A stretch of 30,488 nt of DNA from Patescibacteria group bacterium (GTDB lineage: Bacteria > Patescibacteriota > Minisyncoccia > Minisyncoccales > CG1-02-41-26): contig JAHJSK010000022.1 in the NCBI GenBank assembly GCA_018830365.1, positions 1-30,488 on the forward strand, written 5' to 3'. The notes beneath the pieces are model-generated. The model was given only the letters and a program-made list of their open reading frames with translations, made no database searches and was not told where the DNA came from. Made by a program: the position numbers and the translations under genes. This document shows, one piece after another, positions 15,155-22,254 of the stretch. Every line of letters starts with the position of its first letter. Positions within the stretch are counted from its first letter, which is position 1.

Positions 15155-17272
15155 ATGACAAAGAAAAAAGAAGACAACAAAAAAAATTTAGAAGAGACAT
15201 TAGAGGAAATTCAGCAAAGATTTGGCGAGGGAGCGATAATGAAATTAACAGATGTAAGGCAAGCAAATGTTGATACAATTCCCACAGGAAGCATTGCCTT
15301 GGACTTGGTTTTGGGAGTGGGAGGCGTGCCGCGTGGCAGAATTATTGAGATTTATGGAGCAGAGTCAACAGGAAAAACAACAGTTGCTTTGCATATTTTA
15401 GCTGAAGCGCAAAAAAAAGGAGGAGTCGGCGCTTTTATTGACGCGGAGCATGCTTTGGACCCGGATTATGCTAGAAAAATCGGAGTTAAAGTTGATAACC
15501 TTTTGATTTCTCAGCCAGATTCCGGAGAGCAAGCGCTTCAAATCACAGAGGCATTGGTTCGTTCGCAATCAGTTGATGTGATTGTTATTGATTCTGTCGC
15601 CGCCTTAACTCCAAAGGCAGAGATTGAAGGAGAAATGGATCAACAGCAAATAGGATTGCAAGCGCGATTAATGTCAAAGGCATTGAGAAAATTAGCTGGG
15701 ATTGTTTCCAAAAGTAAAACTTTAATAATTTTTTTGAATCAGACCAGAATGAAAATAGGGATAATGTTTGGTTGTTTAAACTATAAATCAAAAGTCAATT
15801 TGAGCGATGGCACAACCGAGTGGATTGGTAGAATAGTAAATCAAAAGAAAAAGGTTAAAATTATTTCTTATAATTGGAAAACTGGCAAAATGATGGATAA
15901 AGAAATTTCTGGCTGGTATAAAAATGGCAATGCTGATAAATTTTTGCAAATTACAGCGTATAAGCCATATGGAAACGGCAAAGCGCAGATTGCTTGCACT
16001 ACTAATCATCCCATTTTAACTCCAAGCGGTTGGCGGAAAGCAGAAAATATTTCAATTCACGATAAAATTTTACTTTCAGCTCCTTTTAAATTAAGTAATT
16101 TTCAGTGGGAAATTATTAGAGGTAGTATTATGGGAGATGGAAATTTGAGCGGAACGAGAAAAAAAGAATCCTATGGAGTTAGATTTCGTCTTGGTCATGG
16201 CTTAAAACAAAAAAATTACTTAAAATGGAAAGCTGGTTTATTCAAAAATATTGATTCAACTGTTTGCGAAAATGAAAAAAGTATAAAATTTGATTTATTT
16301 CCGCTTTCAGAACTTTTTGCCGTAAGACAAGAAATTTACCGCGACGGTCATAAGTTTTTATCGCCCGATTTTTTAAGCGCCTTAACCCCATTATCTTTGG
16401 CTATTTGGTATATGGATGACGCGCATTTAGACATTAGAGACAAAGCGCAAACAAAAGATAGAATTCAAATTTGCGTAAAAGCAATCGCTCCGCAAAGCCG
16501 TCAACAAATTCAAGAATTGTTAAGTTGCCGTTATGACATCAAAATTCAAATTGGGCATTGTGGCAGCAATCCATATATAACTTTTGACCAAAAAAATACG
16601 GAAAAATTTTTAGCGCTTATTAAAAAATATATTCACCCCTCAATGGAGTATAAACTTTTACCGAAATACAGAGGGTGCTTTAATGTTAACCCTGTTTTTT
16701 CTGAAATAATTTTTAAACCAATTGCAGTGCCTGTTTTAGATATTAAAACTAAGCCAAAAACAAGAAGTATGATGCGCTTTGATATTGGCGTAAAGGGATT
16801 GCATAATTTTTTGGCTGATGGGATTGTTGTCCACAATAGTCCCGAAACAACCCCCGGTGGAATGGCTTTAAAATTTTATTCTTCAGTGCGCATAAATTTA
16901 GCCCGCATCGCGCAGATTAAACAAAAAGATGAAATCGTCGGGTCGCGAATTAAAGCCAAAATTGTCAAAAATAAAGTGGCAGCGCCATTTAAGGTGGCGG
17001 AGTTTGATATTTATTACGATGAGGGAATTTCAAGAATTGTGGATCTTTTAAACACTGGCGTAAAATATGAAGTAATTAAAAGAGTTGGCAGTTGGTATCA
17101 ATATGAAGATAAGAAAATCGGGCAGGGCATTGAGGGAGTCAGAGAGTATTTAAAAGGAGATCCAAAATTAGAAGCTGAAATAAAAAAAGCTCTCTTGAAA
17201 ACATCAGCGCAGGGAAAGCAAGAAAAGCAGGAAAAGCAGGAAAAAATAGAATCCCAAGAATCTCACGAATAA
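15155..17272 (+). CDS. recA: Recombinase RecA, interrupted by an intein
   Basis: RecA forms filaments on single-stranded DNA and drives strand exchange and the SOS response. The precursor is 705 residues; removing the intein (207-561) leaves a normal-sized 350-residue RecA. The N-extein has RFGEGAIMKL, Walker A GAESTGKT (residues 68-75), AFIDAEHALDPDYARKIGV, and VIVIDSVAALTPKAEIEGEM. The C-extein resumes with SPETTPGGMALKFYSSVR and ends in a Lys/Gln/Glu-rich tail. The intein lies between MFG and SPETTPGG, in loop L2 that contacts DNA, so unspliced RecA should be inactive. The gene follows the HEPN gene by 34 bp and ends at a strong terminator. No SOS box or own promoter was recognised. Confidence 0.97.
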   Translation: MTKKKEDNKKNLEETLEEIQQRFGEGAIMKLTDVRQANVDTIPTGSIALDLVLGVGGVPRGRIIEIYGAESTGKTTVALHILAEAQKKGGVGAFIDAEHALDPDYARKIGVKVDNLLISQPDSGEQALQITEALVRSQSVDVIVIDSVAALTPKAEIEGEMDQQQIGLQARLMSKALRKLAGIVSKSKTLIIFLNQTRMKIGIMFGCLNYKSKVNLSDGTTEWIGRIVNQKKKVKIISYNWKTGKMMDKEISGWYKNGNADKFLQITAYKPYGNGKAQIACTTNHPILTPSGWRKAENISIHDKILLSAPFKLSNFQWEIIRGSIMGDGNLSGTRKKESYGVRFRLGHGLKQKNYLKWKAGLFKNIDSTVCENEKSIKFDLFPLSELFAVRQEIYRDGHKFLSPDFLSALTPLSLAIWYMDDAHLDIRDKAQTKDRIQICVKAIAPQSRQQIQELLSCRYDIKIQIGHCGSNPYITFDQKNTEKFLALIKKYIHPSMEYKLLPKYRGCFNVNPVFSEIIFKPIAVPVLDIKTKPKTRSMMRFDIGVKGLHNFLADGIVVHNSPETTPGGMALKFYSSVRINLARIAQIKQKDEIVGSRIKAKIVKNKVAAPFKVAEFDIYYDEGISRIVDLLNTGVKYEVIKRVGSWYQYEDKKIGQGIEGVREYLKGDPKLEAEIKKALLKTSAQGKQEKQEKQEKIESQESHE
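15773..16837 (+). mobile_element. RecA intein with LAGLIDADG homing endonuclease
   Basis: The 355-residue element starts at Cys207 and ends with His-Asn (VVHN, last residue N561) before Ser562, the +1 nucleophile. Block A is CLNYKSKVNLSDG, block B TTNHPILTPSGW, and blocks F/G are the HNFLADGIVVHN end. All expected splicing residues are present. The centre carries two dodecapeptide-type motifs, RGSIMGDGNLSG and SLAIWYMDDAHLD, both with their acidic residue, so the homing endonuclease may still be active. This is a full-length intein. The insertion point (after MFG) is, as I recall, that of the Mycobacterium leprae RecA intein and not the M. tuberculosis one. Confidence 0.93.
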
Positions 17273-17287
17273 TTTTCCATATAATCT

Positions 17288-17321
17288 CAAAAAGGTTCGC
17301 GATTAATCGCGAACCTTTTTT
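17288..17321. terminator. Bidirectional intrinsic terminator between recA and rpsR
   Basis: GGTTCGCGATT (17294-17304) meets its exact reverse complement AATCGCGAACC (17305-17315), flanked by A-run and T-run. It reads as a hairpin plus T-tract on both strands and separates the convergent recA and rpsF-ssb-rpsR units. Confidence 0.85.
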
Positions 17322-17369
17322 AAATGTTCCAGTGGTCGGACCACCGAAAGTTTTCCACTTGAGAACACA

Positions 17370-17567
17370 TCATTTTTTAACATAATCCAAAAGAGCTAAA
17401 AATCGAGCTCTTTTTATAGCTTGCGCTGTTTTTCTTTGATGAAAAGAACACAACTTAGTTTTTTCTTTGGCTTTTATCTTGCCCGCAGCCGAGGTAAAGC
17501 TTTCTAACGCTTTTGTGTTTTTAAAATCAATGTCTTTTATATTTTTTTGACAAAAATAACAATGCAT
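17370..17567 (-). CDS. rpsR: 30S ribosomal protein S18
   Basis: The 65-residue basic protein has the S18 core (KLCSFHQRKTAQAIKRARFLALLDYVKK) and binds the platform of the 30S subunit next to S6. It keeps four potential zinc ligands: C3 and C6 (CYFC) with C40 and H43 (CSFH), typical of the zinc-binding form of S18. It is last in the conserved rpsF-ssb-rpsR order, 12 bp after ssb. Confidence 0.95.
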   Translation of the reverse strand: MHCYFCQKNIKDIDFKNTKALESFTSAAGKIKAKEKTKLCSFHQRKTAQAIKRARFLALLDYVKK

Positions 17568-17579
17568 ATTTTTTAAAAT

Positions 17580-18071
17580 TTAAAATGGTATTTCTTCTAT
17601 GTTTATTTTTTCGTCTTTGTTAAAATTATTTTCCGCAATTTCATTTTCAGAAATTTCTTCTATTACAGGAATATCGTCTTTATTAACAGCAATATTTTTT
17701 TCTTTTACTCGCTCCCATTGTTCCGTATTATCTCGTCTCTCTCCTGTTCTTGGTCCCAATTGCATTTTTTCTCCAATAATTTCTGTTTTATAATGTTTTA
17801 CTCCCGCGCTATCTTGCCAATTTCTAGTTCTCAAGCGGCCTTCAATTAAGACCAGCGAACCCTTTTGTAAATACTGACAAGCAATTTCAGCCGATCTGCC
17901 AAACAAAACAATGTTGTGAAATTCCGTGTCTTGTTTTTTTTCTTGATTTTGGTCAGTGTAAAAACGATTAGTAGCCACACCAAAAGAAGTCACTGGTAAA
18001 CCGCTGGGCAGAGCTTTTTTTTCAGGGGTTTGTGTCAGGTTTCCCAATACAAATGATTTATTAAGATTCAT
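17580..18071 (-). CDS. ssb: Single-stranded DNA-binding protein
   Basis: SSB coats single-stranded DNA in replication and repair. The first about 105 residues are the OB fold (NKSFVLGNLTQTPEKKALPS, FGVATNRFY, TEFHNIVLFGRSAEIA, YLQKGSLVLIEGRLRTRNW). A long acidic tail ends in IEEIPF, the conserved partner-binding tip (usually DDIPF). Length (163) is normal. It lies between rpsF and rpsR. No SD is seen; a heptad array (18087-18121) sits 16-50 bases upstream of the ATG. Confidence 0.96.
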   Translation of the reverse strand: MNLNKSFVLGNLTQTPEKKALPSGLPVTSFGVATNRFYTDQNQEKKQDTEFHNIVLFGRSAEIACQYLQKGSLVLIEGRLRTRNWQDSAGVKHYKTEIIGEKMQLGPRTGERRDNTEQWERVKEKNIAVNKDDIPVIEEISENEIAENNFNKDEKINIEEIPF

Positions 18072-18276
18072 AGTTTTATTTTTATGGAATTTAGAATTTA
18101 GAATTTAGAATTTCGAATCAAATTCGAACGAATGAATTTTAAAATTAAGTCATTGCAGGATCGCTCGAGGGGCGAGACTTCCCGTAGGGCTGCAATTCAT
18201 TGCCCCGATAAGCGGGGCTGTGGCGGGAAAAATTGCCGCCCTACAGGTGGTGTCCCGAAGGGACAAAAATTGAAAA
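18072..18276. repeat. Repeat cluster between rpsF and ssb
   Basis: The 205-bp gap holds a heptad array of GAATTTA units (18087-18121), a GGATCG...GGGCGAGACTTCCCGTAGGGCTG repeat (18155-18193) related to 29786-29823, a 17-bp GCCCCGATAAGCGGGGC palindrome (18202-18218) and the third copy of the 33-bp double hairpin (18239-18271). It splits an otherwise tight ribosomal operon. Confidence 0.75.
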
Positions 18277-18702
18277 TTACATAGGGCTAATGCCCATCAT
18301 TTCCTTTAATTTTTCCTCAATTTTTTCAAATTCAACTTTTTCTTGTTTTGTCGCATTTTCTTTTTTTATTTTCTTTAATTCTTTTTTTAAGTCCTTGATT
18401 TTTTCTTTTCTTTCTCTGTTTTTTATCAATAAATAACGCAAGATATTTTTTTCTTCCTCAATTTCTTTTTTGAAATTCTCAACTTTTTCCGCTTCTCCAT
18501 TAAAATCAAAACTAACTAAAAATGCCTCGTTTTTTTTACGAACAGGATATTTTAATTTTATTTTTTGAGCGATTTCTGATTTAAGAATCTCTCCGGTTTT
18601 TAAAAGCAAAGATTCAATTTTTTTCAAAAAATCTTCCAGTTCTTTTTGGTTTAATTCCGGAGAAATTAAACAATTTAATTGATATTTTTTTGTGTCAGCC
18701 AT
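18277..18702 (-). CDS. rpsF: 30S ribosomal protein S6 with a coiled-coil tail
   Basis: S6 pairs with S18 on the 30S platform. The first about 95 residues carry the S6 fold (YQLNCLISPELNQKELEDFL, a helix, KIKLKYPVRKKNEAFLVSFDF, then KNILRYLLIKN). Residues about 98-141 are a Lys/Glu-rich helix (KKELKKIKKENATKQEKVEF), longer than the usual S6 tail. It is first in the rpsF-ssb-rpsR set. Its final codons GISPM come immediately before the repeat-rich gap. Confidence 0.9.
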   Translation of the reverse strand: MADTKKYQLNCLISPELNQKELEDFLKKIESLLLKTGEILKSEIAQKIKLKYPVRKKNEAFLVSFDFNGEAEKVENFKKEIEEEKNILRYLLIKNRERKEKIKDLKKELKKIKKENATKQEKVEFEKIEEKLKEMMGISPM

Positions 18703-19225
18703 GTTGATTATTATTAAGCAAAATGAGCGAAAGGAAGTCCGCTTTGCTTTTTGCTGTCAAATTTTTAATTGACCCGAATAAACTCAAATCGCAAAGCGTA
18801 AAGCGCAACCTGCCCGCAATGCTTCGCCCCGCCAGCAACGCTGAAAGCGTAGCTTCTGCGGGCTGGCATAGCGATGCAGGCGGGAACAACAACTCAAAAC
18901 CCAAAACTACAACTCAAAATTAAAAATAAACAGATTTAATCTTTTGAATTTTGCATTGTTGTTTTGCCTATTGCCTGATGGCTTGGCCGCATAAGACATT
19001 TTGTATTTAATGTTATTTGTAAATTGGTTTACCCTGTTAAATAATTTTACTTTCAGTAAAATTTCCGCTTCGCGGAATTTAACAGGGTAAATTGAAAATT
19101 GAAAATTACAAAAGTTCAATGTTCTTTATTTTATCAACCATTTTTCAGTAGTCAATTACTATTAATATTTTTTGTGTTTTTATAAAAATCGCCAAAAGCA
19201 TCGTCCACGATCGCTTAAAATTTAA
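18703..19225. repeat. 523-bp gene-free, repeat-rich stretch
   Basis: It holds a GC-rich multi-hairpin element (about 18806-18882, with CCCGCCAGC/GCTGGC and ACGCTGAAAGCGT hairpins), a heptad array with CTCAAAA-like units (18892-18926), a cloverleaf-like element (19031-19088) and heptads ATTGAAA (19091-19111). Two short open frames over the GC-rich part are not credible genes. Confidence 0.7.
19031..19088. repeat. Cloverleaf-like element 2 (ACCCTGTTAAAT arms)
   Basis: ACCCTGTTAAAT (19031-19042) pairs with ATTTAACAGGGT (19077-19088). Inside lie hairpins ATTTTAC-TTTCA-GTAAAAT (19044-19062) and TTCCGC-TTC-GCGGAA (19063-19077). The outer arms equal those of 10999-11053 and the inner hairpins are unrelated, so only the architecture and arms are conserved. 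Confidence 0.8.
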
Positions 19226-19402
19226 CTACTGATAATGATCATTTATGTCAACAATTTCAATTATTTCTTTGCCTCTAAAAATAAAAATCGCTCTGTATTT
19301 TTTATCAAGACGGAAGCTCCAAAATCGCATTTTTTTTGGTTCTAAAAGTTCAGTTTTTAAACTGGGATGAAAAGGATTTTGTTCAAAAAAATGTTTTTGT
19401 TT
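19226..19402 (-). pseudogene. RelE/YoeB-type toxin remnant lacking its N-terminus
   Basis: Reading the minus strand, 58 codons end at TAG (19226-19228). They encode KHFFEQNPFHPSLKTELL, FWSFRLDKKYRAIFIF and a C-terminal IIEIVDINDHYQ. This matches the second half of RelE-superfamily mRNA interferases, whose usual pattern is NPFHPSLxxHxL, W(S/A)xRxxxxYRIIF and a terminal H-x-x-Y. An in-frame TAA at 19403-19405 and the absence of an upstream start mean the first about 30 residues are missing. That position is occupied by an A/T-hairpin repeat (19386-19417). The antitoxin gene lies immediately upstream, so this looks like a toxin-antitoxin pair whose toxin was beheaded by repeat insertion. An internal ATG would leave only 34 residues. 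Confidence 0.7.
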
Positions 19403-19417
19403 TTACTCGCTACGTTT
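19386..19417. repeat. A/T repeat with CTCGCTACGTTTG tail, copy 2
   Basis: An A/T run leads into TTTTTACTCGCTACGTTTG and AAAATAAG, the same tail as in front of rpoB and the metalloprotease gene. It overlaps the antitoxin's 3' end and replaces the start of the toxin gene. Confidence 0.6.
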
Positions 19418-19640
19418 GAAAATAAGAAGATCTTTTTAATCCCTTTTCTAAACTTTTGAGAAATTTGGAAGAATAAAGCTTTGTTCTTTGGAAATCTTCA
19501 ATAATTTCTTTAATGTTCTGATTTGGCGGAGAAGAAAAAATATCTTGTTTTTCTTCAATTATTTTTTTCAAATACTGATAACGAAACGCTTTTTCCAATA
19601 ATTCCTGATATTCTTTTTTTAAAAGAGTTATTGTTTCCAT
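19410..19640 (-). CDS. Antitoxin of a type II (RelBE/ParDE-like) pair
   Basis: The 76-residue protein METITLLKKEYQELLEKAFR..., with SPPNQNIKEIIEDF and a C-terminal SKFLKSLEKGLKRSSYF, is a small antitoxin. The N-terminal half is helical, and a C-terminal tail like this usually wraps the toxin. Relatives normally precede a RelE-type toxin, and a remnant of one lies directly downstream. Its last codon and stop (ACG TAG) fall in the repeat that removed the toxin start. Confidence 0.7.
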   Translation of the reverse strand: METITLLKKEYQELLEKAFRYQYLKKIIEEKQDIFSSPPNQNIKEIIEDFQRTKLYSSKFLKSLEKGLKRSSYFQT

Positions 19641-19882
19641 ATTTTTAATAATTTCAGATTAGCAAGTTTGATAATTAATGTCAAATTTCTTTTTTGGCTA
19701 TGATATTTTTAAATGCTTTGAATGGAATAATTTGAACAGAGTCCCGTCCCCTGTATATTTTAATCAAAAAAAGAGCCCCGAGCAGAAGCGCGTTTCTTGA
19801 ATAAAAACACACTTCCGCAAGGGACTTTGCTCCATGAATTGAGGTTATTTTGCGAAGGCGAACGCAGCCGCACAGATTAGAG

Positions 19883-20065
19883 CTACCGCGAGGAAAGGCG
19901 CAACAAATTATGAAGTGCAACGAGCTTTTTGCTCTGCGCCTTAAGTGACTTGCGGAGAGTTTTATTTTCTCCGTGGAGCTCTGCGTTTTTTTCTTGAATC
20001 CTCGCAATCTCCTTTTCGAGTCTTTTGATCTCCTTTTGTTCCTCTTTGTCACCTAGCTTATCCAT
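19883..20065 (-). CDS. Small coiled-coil protein
   Basis: The 60-residue product (MDKLGDKEEQKEIKRLEKEI, then ARIQEKNAELHGENKTLRKS) is almost entirely a heptad coiled coil with Leu/Ile/Ala at a and d positions. The start is fixed by an excellent SD (AAGGAGG, 7 bases before the ATG), which most genes here lack. A promoter at 20240-20267 and a 165-base leader with a long imperfect hairpin precede it. Function unknown. A second, more basic frame over the same DNA (to 19681) has no SD and looks spurious, but the stretch 19681-19882 is otherwise unexplained. Confidence 0.6.
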   Translation of the reverse strand: MDKLGDKEEQKEIKRLEKEIARIQEKNAELHGENKTLRKSLKAQSKKLVALHNLLRLSSR

Positions 20066-20239
20066 TTCTTCCTCCTTTTATATTTTTTCCGCGCAAGCGG
20101 ATTAGCTTGCCAGTATTCATTCTGGTTGCTATTTGAATTTCCAAAAAACATTAGGAATTCAAACAGCAGCCAGAACCAGAGGAATAGAGGAATGATTTTT
20201 ATTCAATTTTTAAAGAGCTATTTTTTAATTTGTAATTTT

Positions 20240-20267
20240 AATATACACCCGTTTTAAAATTTGTCAA
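20240..20267 (-). promoter_or_regulatory. Strong promoter for the coiled-coil gene
   Basis: On the minus strand, TTGACA (20262-20267) is followed by a 16-bp spacer and TATATT (20240-20245). Transcription would begin near 20232 and give a long structured leader before the ATG at 20065. Confidence 0.65.
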
Positions 20268-20310
20268 GCCCATGGATCAAGGATATGGACTGAATTATGA
20301 ATTTAGCTTT

Positions 20311-20359
20311 CAGGAGACCCGCTCTCCTTTTACCAATTTTCAGGAGAGCGGGTCTCCTG
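20311..20359. terminator. 18-bp perfect hairpin downstream of rnhB
   Basis: CAGGAGACCCGCTCTCCT (20311-20328) pairs fully with 20342-20359 across a 13-base loop. It lies 61 bases after the rnhB stop (minus strand) and before the divergent-looking leader. There is no clean T-run, so it is a terminator-like or repeat palindrome. A related design is at 29671-29760. Confidence 0.5.
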
Positions 20360-20420
20360 TGGCTTTACCCTTTGTCTTTTGAAACTACGATCGCCTGAAT
20401 TACCGACAGGATTTTTCAAC

Positions 20421-21161
20421 TCAATAAACCTGTTTAAATGTTTTTCTGTGAATTTTGCAATGTCCATATTTTTTTAGTTTTTTTAGGTGCAGTTTTGTCC
20501 CGTATCCCTTGTGTTTGGCAAATCCATATTTTGGGTATTTTTTATCCTGCTTCAACATTATTCGGTCTCTTAATACTTTGGCAATCACGGAAGCGAGTGT
20601 TATCAAAAAAACTTTTTCGTCTCCTTTGATAATTGATTTTTGAGAAACAGGCAAATTGATTTTAAAATTACCATCCAAAAGTAATGATATTTTCGCTATT
20701 GTTTTTTTGTGGTCGCAAAAAATCAGCAATAATTTTTTTTTTAAATTTTTTACCGCTTGTTCCATTGCTAATTTTGTCGCTTCCAAGATATTAATTTTGT
20801 CAATAATTTTTTCTGAAATTTTGCCCACGCCCCATTTTATTATGGAGGTTTTTTCTATAATTTTGTAAAATCCTTCTCGTTTTTTTGGAGAAAGTTTTTT
20901 GGAATCTTTGATGTTTTTTAACAATTTTCGCGCTTTTGATTGCGAACCTAAAACCATTACCGCAACAGCCAGCACTGGTCCTGCCAGCGCGCCGCGACCC
21001 ACTTCGTCTATGCCGATAATGATTTTACCCCCACACCCAAAATGCCATGGGCGTGAACCCGTGGATGAATGGCGTTTGCCAGCGCTCAACGCGTATCGGT
21101 CAATGCCACACCCGTAAGGGTGCGGGAGTTTACTCTTTTTTTGAAAAAAATTATTGTTCAT
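20421..21161 (-). CDS. rnhB: Ribonuclease HII with an invaded N-terminus
   Basis: RNase HII removes ribonucleotides from DNA-RNA hybrids. The catalytic core is intact: GIDEVGRGALAGPV (the DE pair), LLLDGNF, KGDEKVFLITLASVIAKVLRD, and the C-terminal YPKYGFAKHKGYGTKLH. Total length is 246 residues, more than a minimal CPR-type enzyme. The extra length comes from residues about 12-45 (from LPHPYGCGID to RPWHFGCG), which sit between MNNNFFQKKSK and KIIIGIDEVG. They are encoded by a GC-rich, multi-hairpin stretch (about 21027-21127) quite unlike the rest of the gene. The insertion of about 99 bp keeps the frame and lies before the first catalytic strand, so activity may survive. Confidence 0.95.
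   Translation of the reverse strand: MNNNFFQKKSKLPHPYGCGIDRYALSAGKRHSSTGSRPWHFGCGGKIIIGIDEVGRGALAGPVLAVAVMVLGSQSKARKLLKNIKDSKKLSPKKREGFYKIIEKTSIIKWGVGKISEKIIDKINILEATKLAMEQAVKNLKKKLLLIFCDHKKTIAKISLLLDGNFKINLPVSQKSIIKGDEKVFLITLASVIAKVLRDRIMLKQDKKYPKYGFAKHKGYGTKLHLKKLKKYGHCKIHRKTFKQVY
21027..21127. repeat. GC-rich palindromic repeat inside rnhB
   Basis: The stretch starts CCCCACACCC and ends GGGTGCGGG, imperfect complements. Inside are GGGCGTGAACCC-type and CCCGTAAGGG-type hairpins. Its composition contrasts sharply with the A/T-rich coding sequence around it and resembles the GC-rich element at 18806-18882. Confidence 0.7.
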
Positions 21162-21176
21162 GCTACAATAAATATC

Positions 21177-21225
21177 TTAAAGCGCAAAGTGAAAAACGAA
21201 AAACCTATCTTAAAGCGTAAAACTT
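21177..21225. repeat. Heptad array upstream of rnhB
   Basis: Seven in-register 7-bp units: TTAAAGC, GCAAAGT, GAAAAAC (2), CTATCTT, AAAGCGT, AAAACTT. The ACCTATCTTAAA core recurs, reversed, in the heptad array at 27875-27923. Confidence 0.75.
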
Positions 21226-21277
21226 TCAATCCTTGATATTTTTTGTCAATTGTCAATTGTTAGATGTTATATTGGCT

Positions 21278-21308
21278 TTGACATTTGAGTTTGTTTAGAG
21301 TTTAGAAT
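21278..21308 (+). promoter_or_regulatory. Possible promoter for the beta-helix gene
   Basis: TTGACA (21278-21283) is followed 19 bp later by TAGAAT (21303-21308), or 17 bp later by TTTAGA. It lies 106 bp before the ATG at 21414. The spacing is not ideal. Confidence 0.35.
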
Positions 21309-21413
21309 TTAATAAATTAGGGCTCACTTCGTTAAATAGAGCTTCTCGTCTAACGGGATTAATATCCCTTTGCAATTTTAGCAATAATAAGGGTCTTTGT
21401 CTAAATTTTTAAA

Positions 21414-22085
21414 ATGGAAAATAAAAATATTTTAACTGAAGCGGATATAAAAAATGAGTTTCGCGCGGCATCGCTTGAAAAAAGAGAAATAGATTTTAGA
21501 GGGAAAATTTTATCGTCTCTTTATATTCAAAAAAAAATAATTGAAGGAAATTTAAATTTAGAAGGAGCAATTATTTTGGGACCAATTTGTTTTGAGGAAA
21601 CAGTCATAAAAGGAAACTTGAATTTGAGTCAAACCATAATTAAAGAATCGTTTTTTTACGGTGAAGGCGTTTTGGATGGAAGTTTAAATTTGGAAAACGC
21701 GAGGGCTGACGGAGTGGTGAATTTGGTTGGAACAAACTTTGGCGGGGATTTAAATTTTGGCGATTTAATTATTTTTGGTTTTCTAAGTTTGGCTAAAACA
21801 GAAATTCAGGGAAATATTATTCTCAAAAACATTAAAATTAACGACGCTTATCATGCTGGATTGGTTACAAAGGGGGACCTTTATTTAAGGCAAGCAAATG
21901 TTATGGGCAGCGTTGATCTTGAAAATTCATTCATTGAGGGAAGTTTGGATATGAAAGAAACCATTGTTGGTCAAAATCTTAATTTAAAAACAGCGCAAAT
22001 TAATGAAAATTTAATTTTAAAAGGCGCGGAAATTAAGGGACAAATAAATTTAGAAAACGCAAAATACAAAGAAATGATTAAGTAA
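21414..22085 (+). CDS. Right-handed beta-helix repeat protein, pentapeptide-like
   Basis: The 223-residue product consists of about eight imperfect units of 22 residues, each of the form (I/L)xGNLNLExAxIxGxxxLxxT. Examples are IEGNLNLEGAIILGP, IKGNLNLSQTIIKES, LDGSLNLENARADGV and IEGSLDMKETIVGQN. Regular GxLxL spacing with small turns indicates a right-handed beta-helix like those of pentapeptide-repeat proteins or bactofilins. There is no signal peptide or membrane segment, so it is probably cytoplasmic. The first about 30 residues (to FRGKIL) form a charged cap. The molecular role is unknown. No SD is seen. Confidence 0.75.
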   Translation: MENKNILTEADIKNEFRAASLEKREIDFRGKILSSLYIQKKIIEGNLNLEGAIILGPICFEETVIKGNLNLSQTIIKESFFYGEGVLDGSLNLENARADGVVNLVGTNFGGDLNFGDLIIFGFLSLAKTEIQGNIILKNIKINDAYHAGLVTKGDLYLRQANVMGSVDLENSFIEGSLDMKETIVGQNLNLKTAQINENLILKGAEIKGQINLENAKYKEMIK

Positions 22086-22189
22086 AACTAGTTGTTGCGC
22101 GCGAATTTTGTTTATGAAAGTTATAAGATCGGTCGAAAAAAGTTGTCAACCTCCCAGCCCTAAAGGGCGGGGCTTGCGGCAAAGCAGGG

Positions 22190-22240
22190 TCAAATTTCAA
22201 GGAGTTTTAATCCTTGAAATTTGATAATTTCAAGGAGTTT
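22190..22240 (+). promoter_or_regulatory. Bistable hairpin leader before the ATPase gene
   Basis: TCAAATTTCAAGGA (22190-22203) pairs with TCCTTGAAATTTGA (22211-22224). A direct copy of the first arm (ATTTCAAGGAGTTT, 22227-22240) follows, and its first 10 bases can pair with the same middle arm across a short loop. Two exclusive hairpins result. The second would hide AAGGAG (22232-22237), the only SD-like sequence before the ATG at 22255, although its 17-base spacing is long. Confidence 0.5.
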
Positions 22241-22254
22241 GTTATTGTCAAAAT

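Larger units (their letters stand above)
20066..20420. other. Leader, promoter and hairpin region upstream of the coiled-coil gene
   Basis: There is no gene in these 355 bp. It carries the coiled-coil gene's SD, an imperfect inverted repeat with about 22-bp arms (about 20121-20177, TCTGGTTGCTATTTGAATT-like against its complement), the minus-strand promoter (20240-20267) and an 18-bp perfect hairpin (20311-20359). Confidence 0.65.

Noticed and set aside
18695..18923. Two overlapping short frames on opposite strands upstream of rpsF
   Set aside because: Both simply translate the GC-rich multi-hairpin repeat and a heptad string; neither has an SD or protein-like pattern.
19681..20052. 123-codon basic frame on the minus strand overlapping the coiled-coil gene
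   Set aside because: It has no SD or start context, while the alternative frame has a perfect SD and a clear coiled coil. The part beyond 19883 remains unexplained, so this is a soft rejection.
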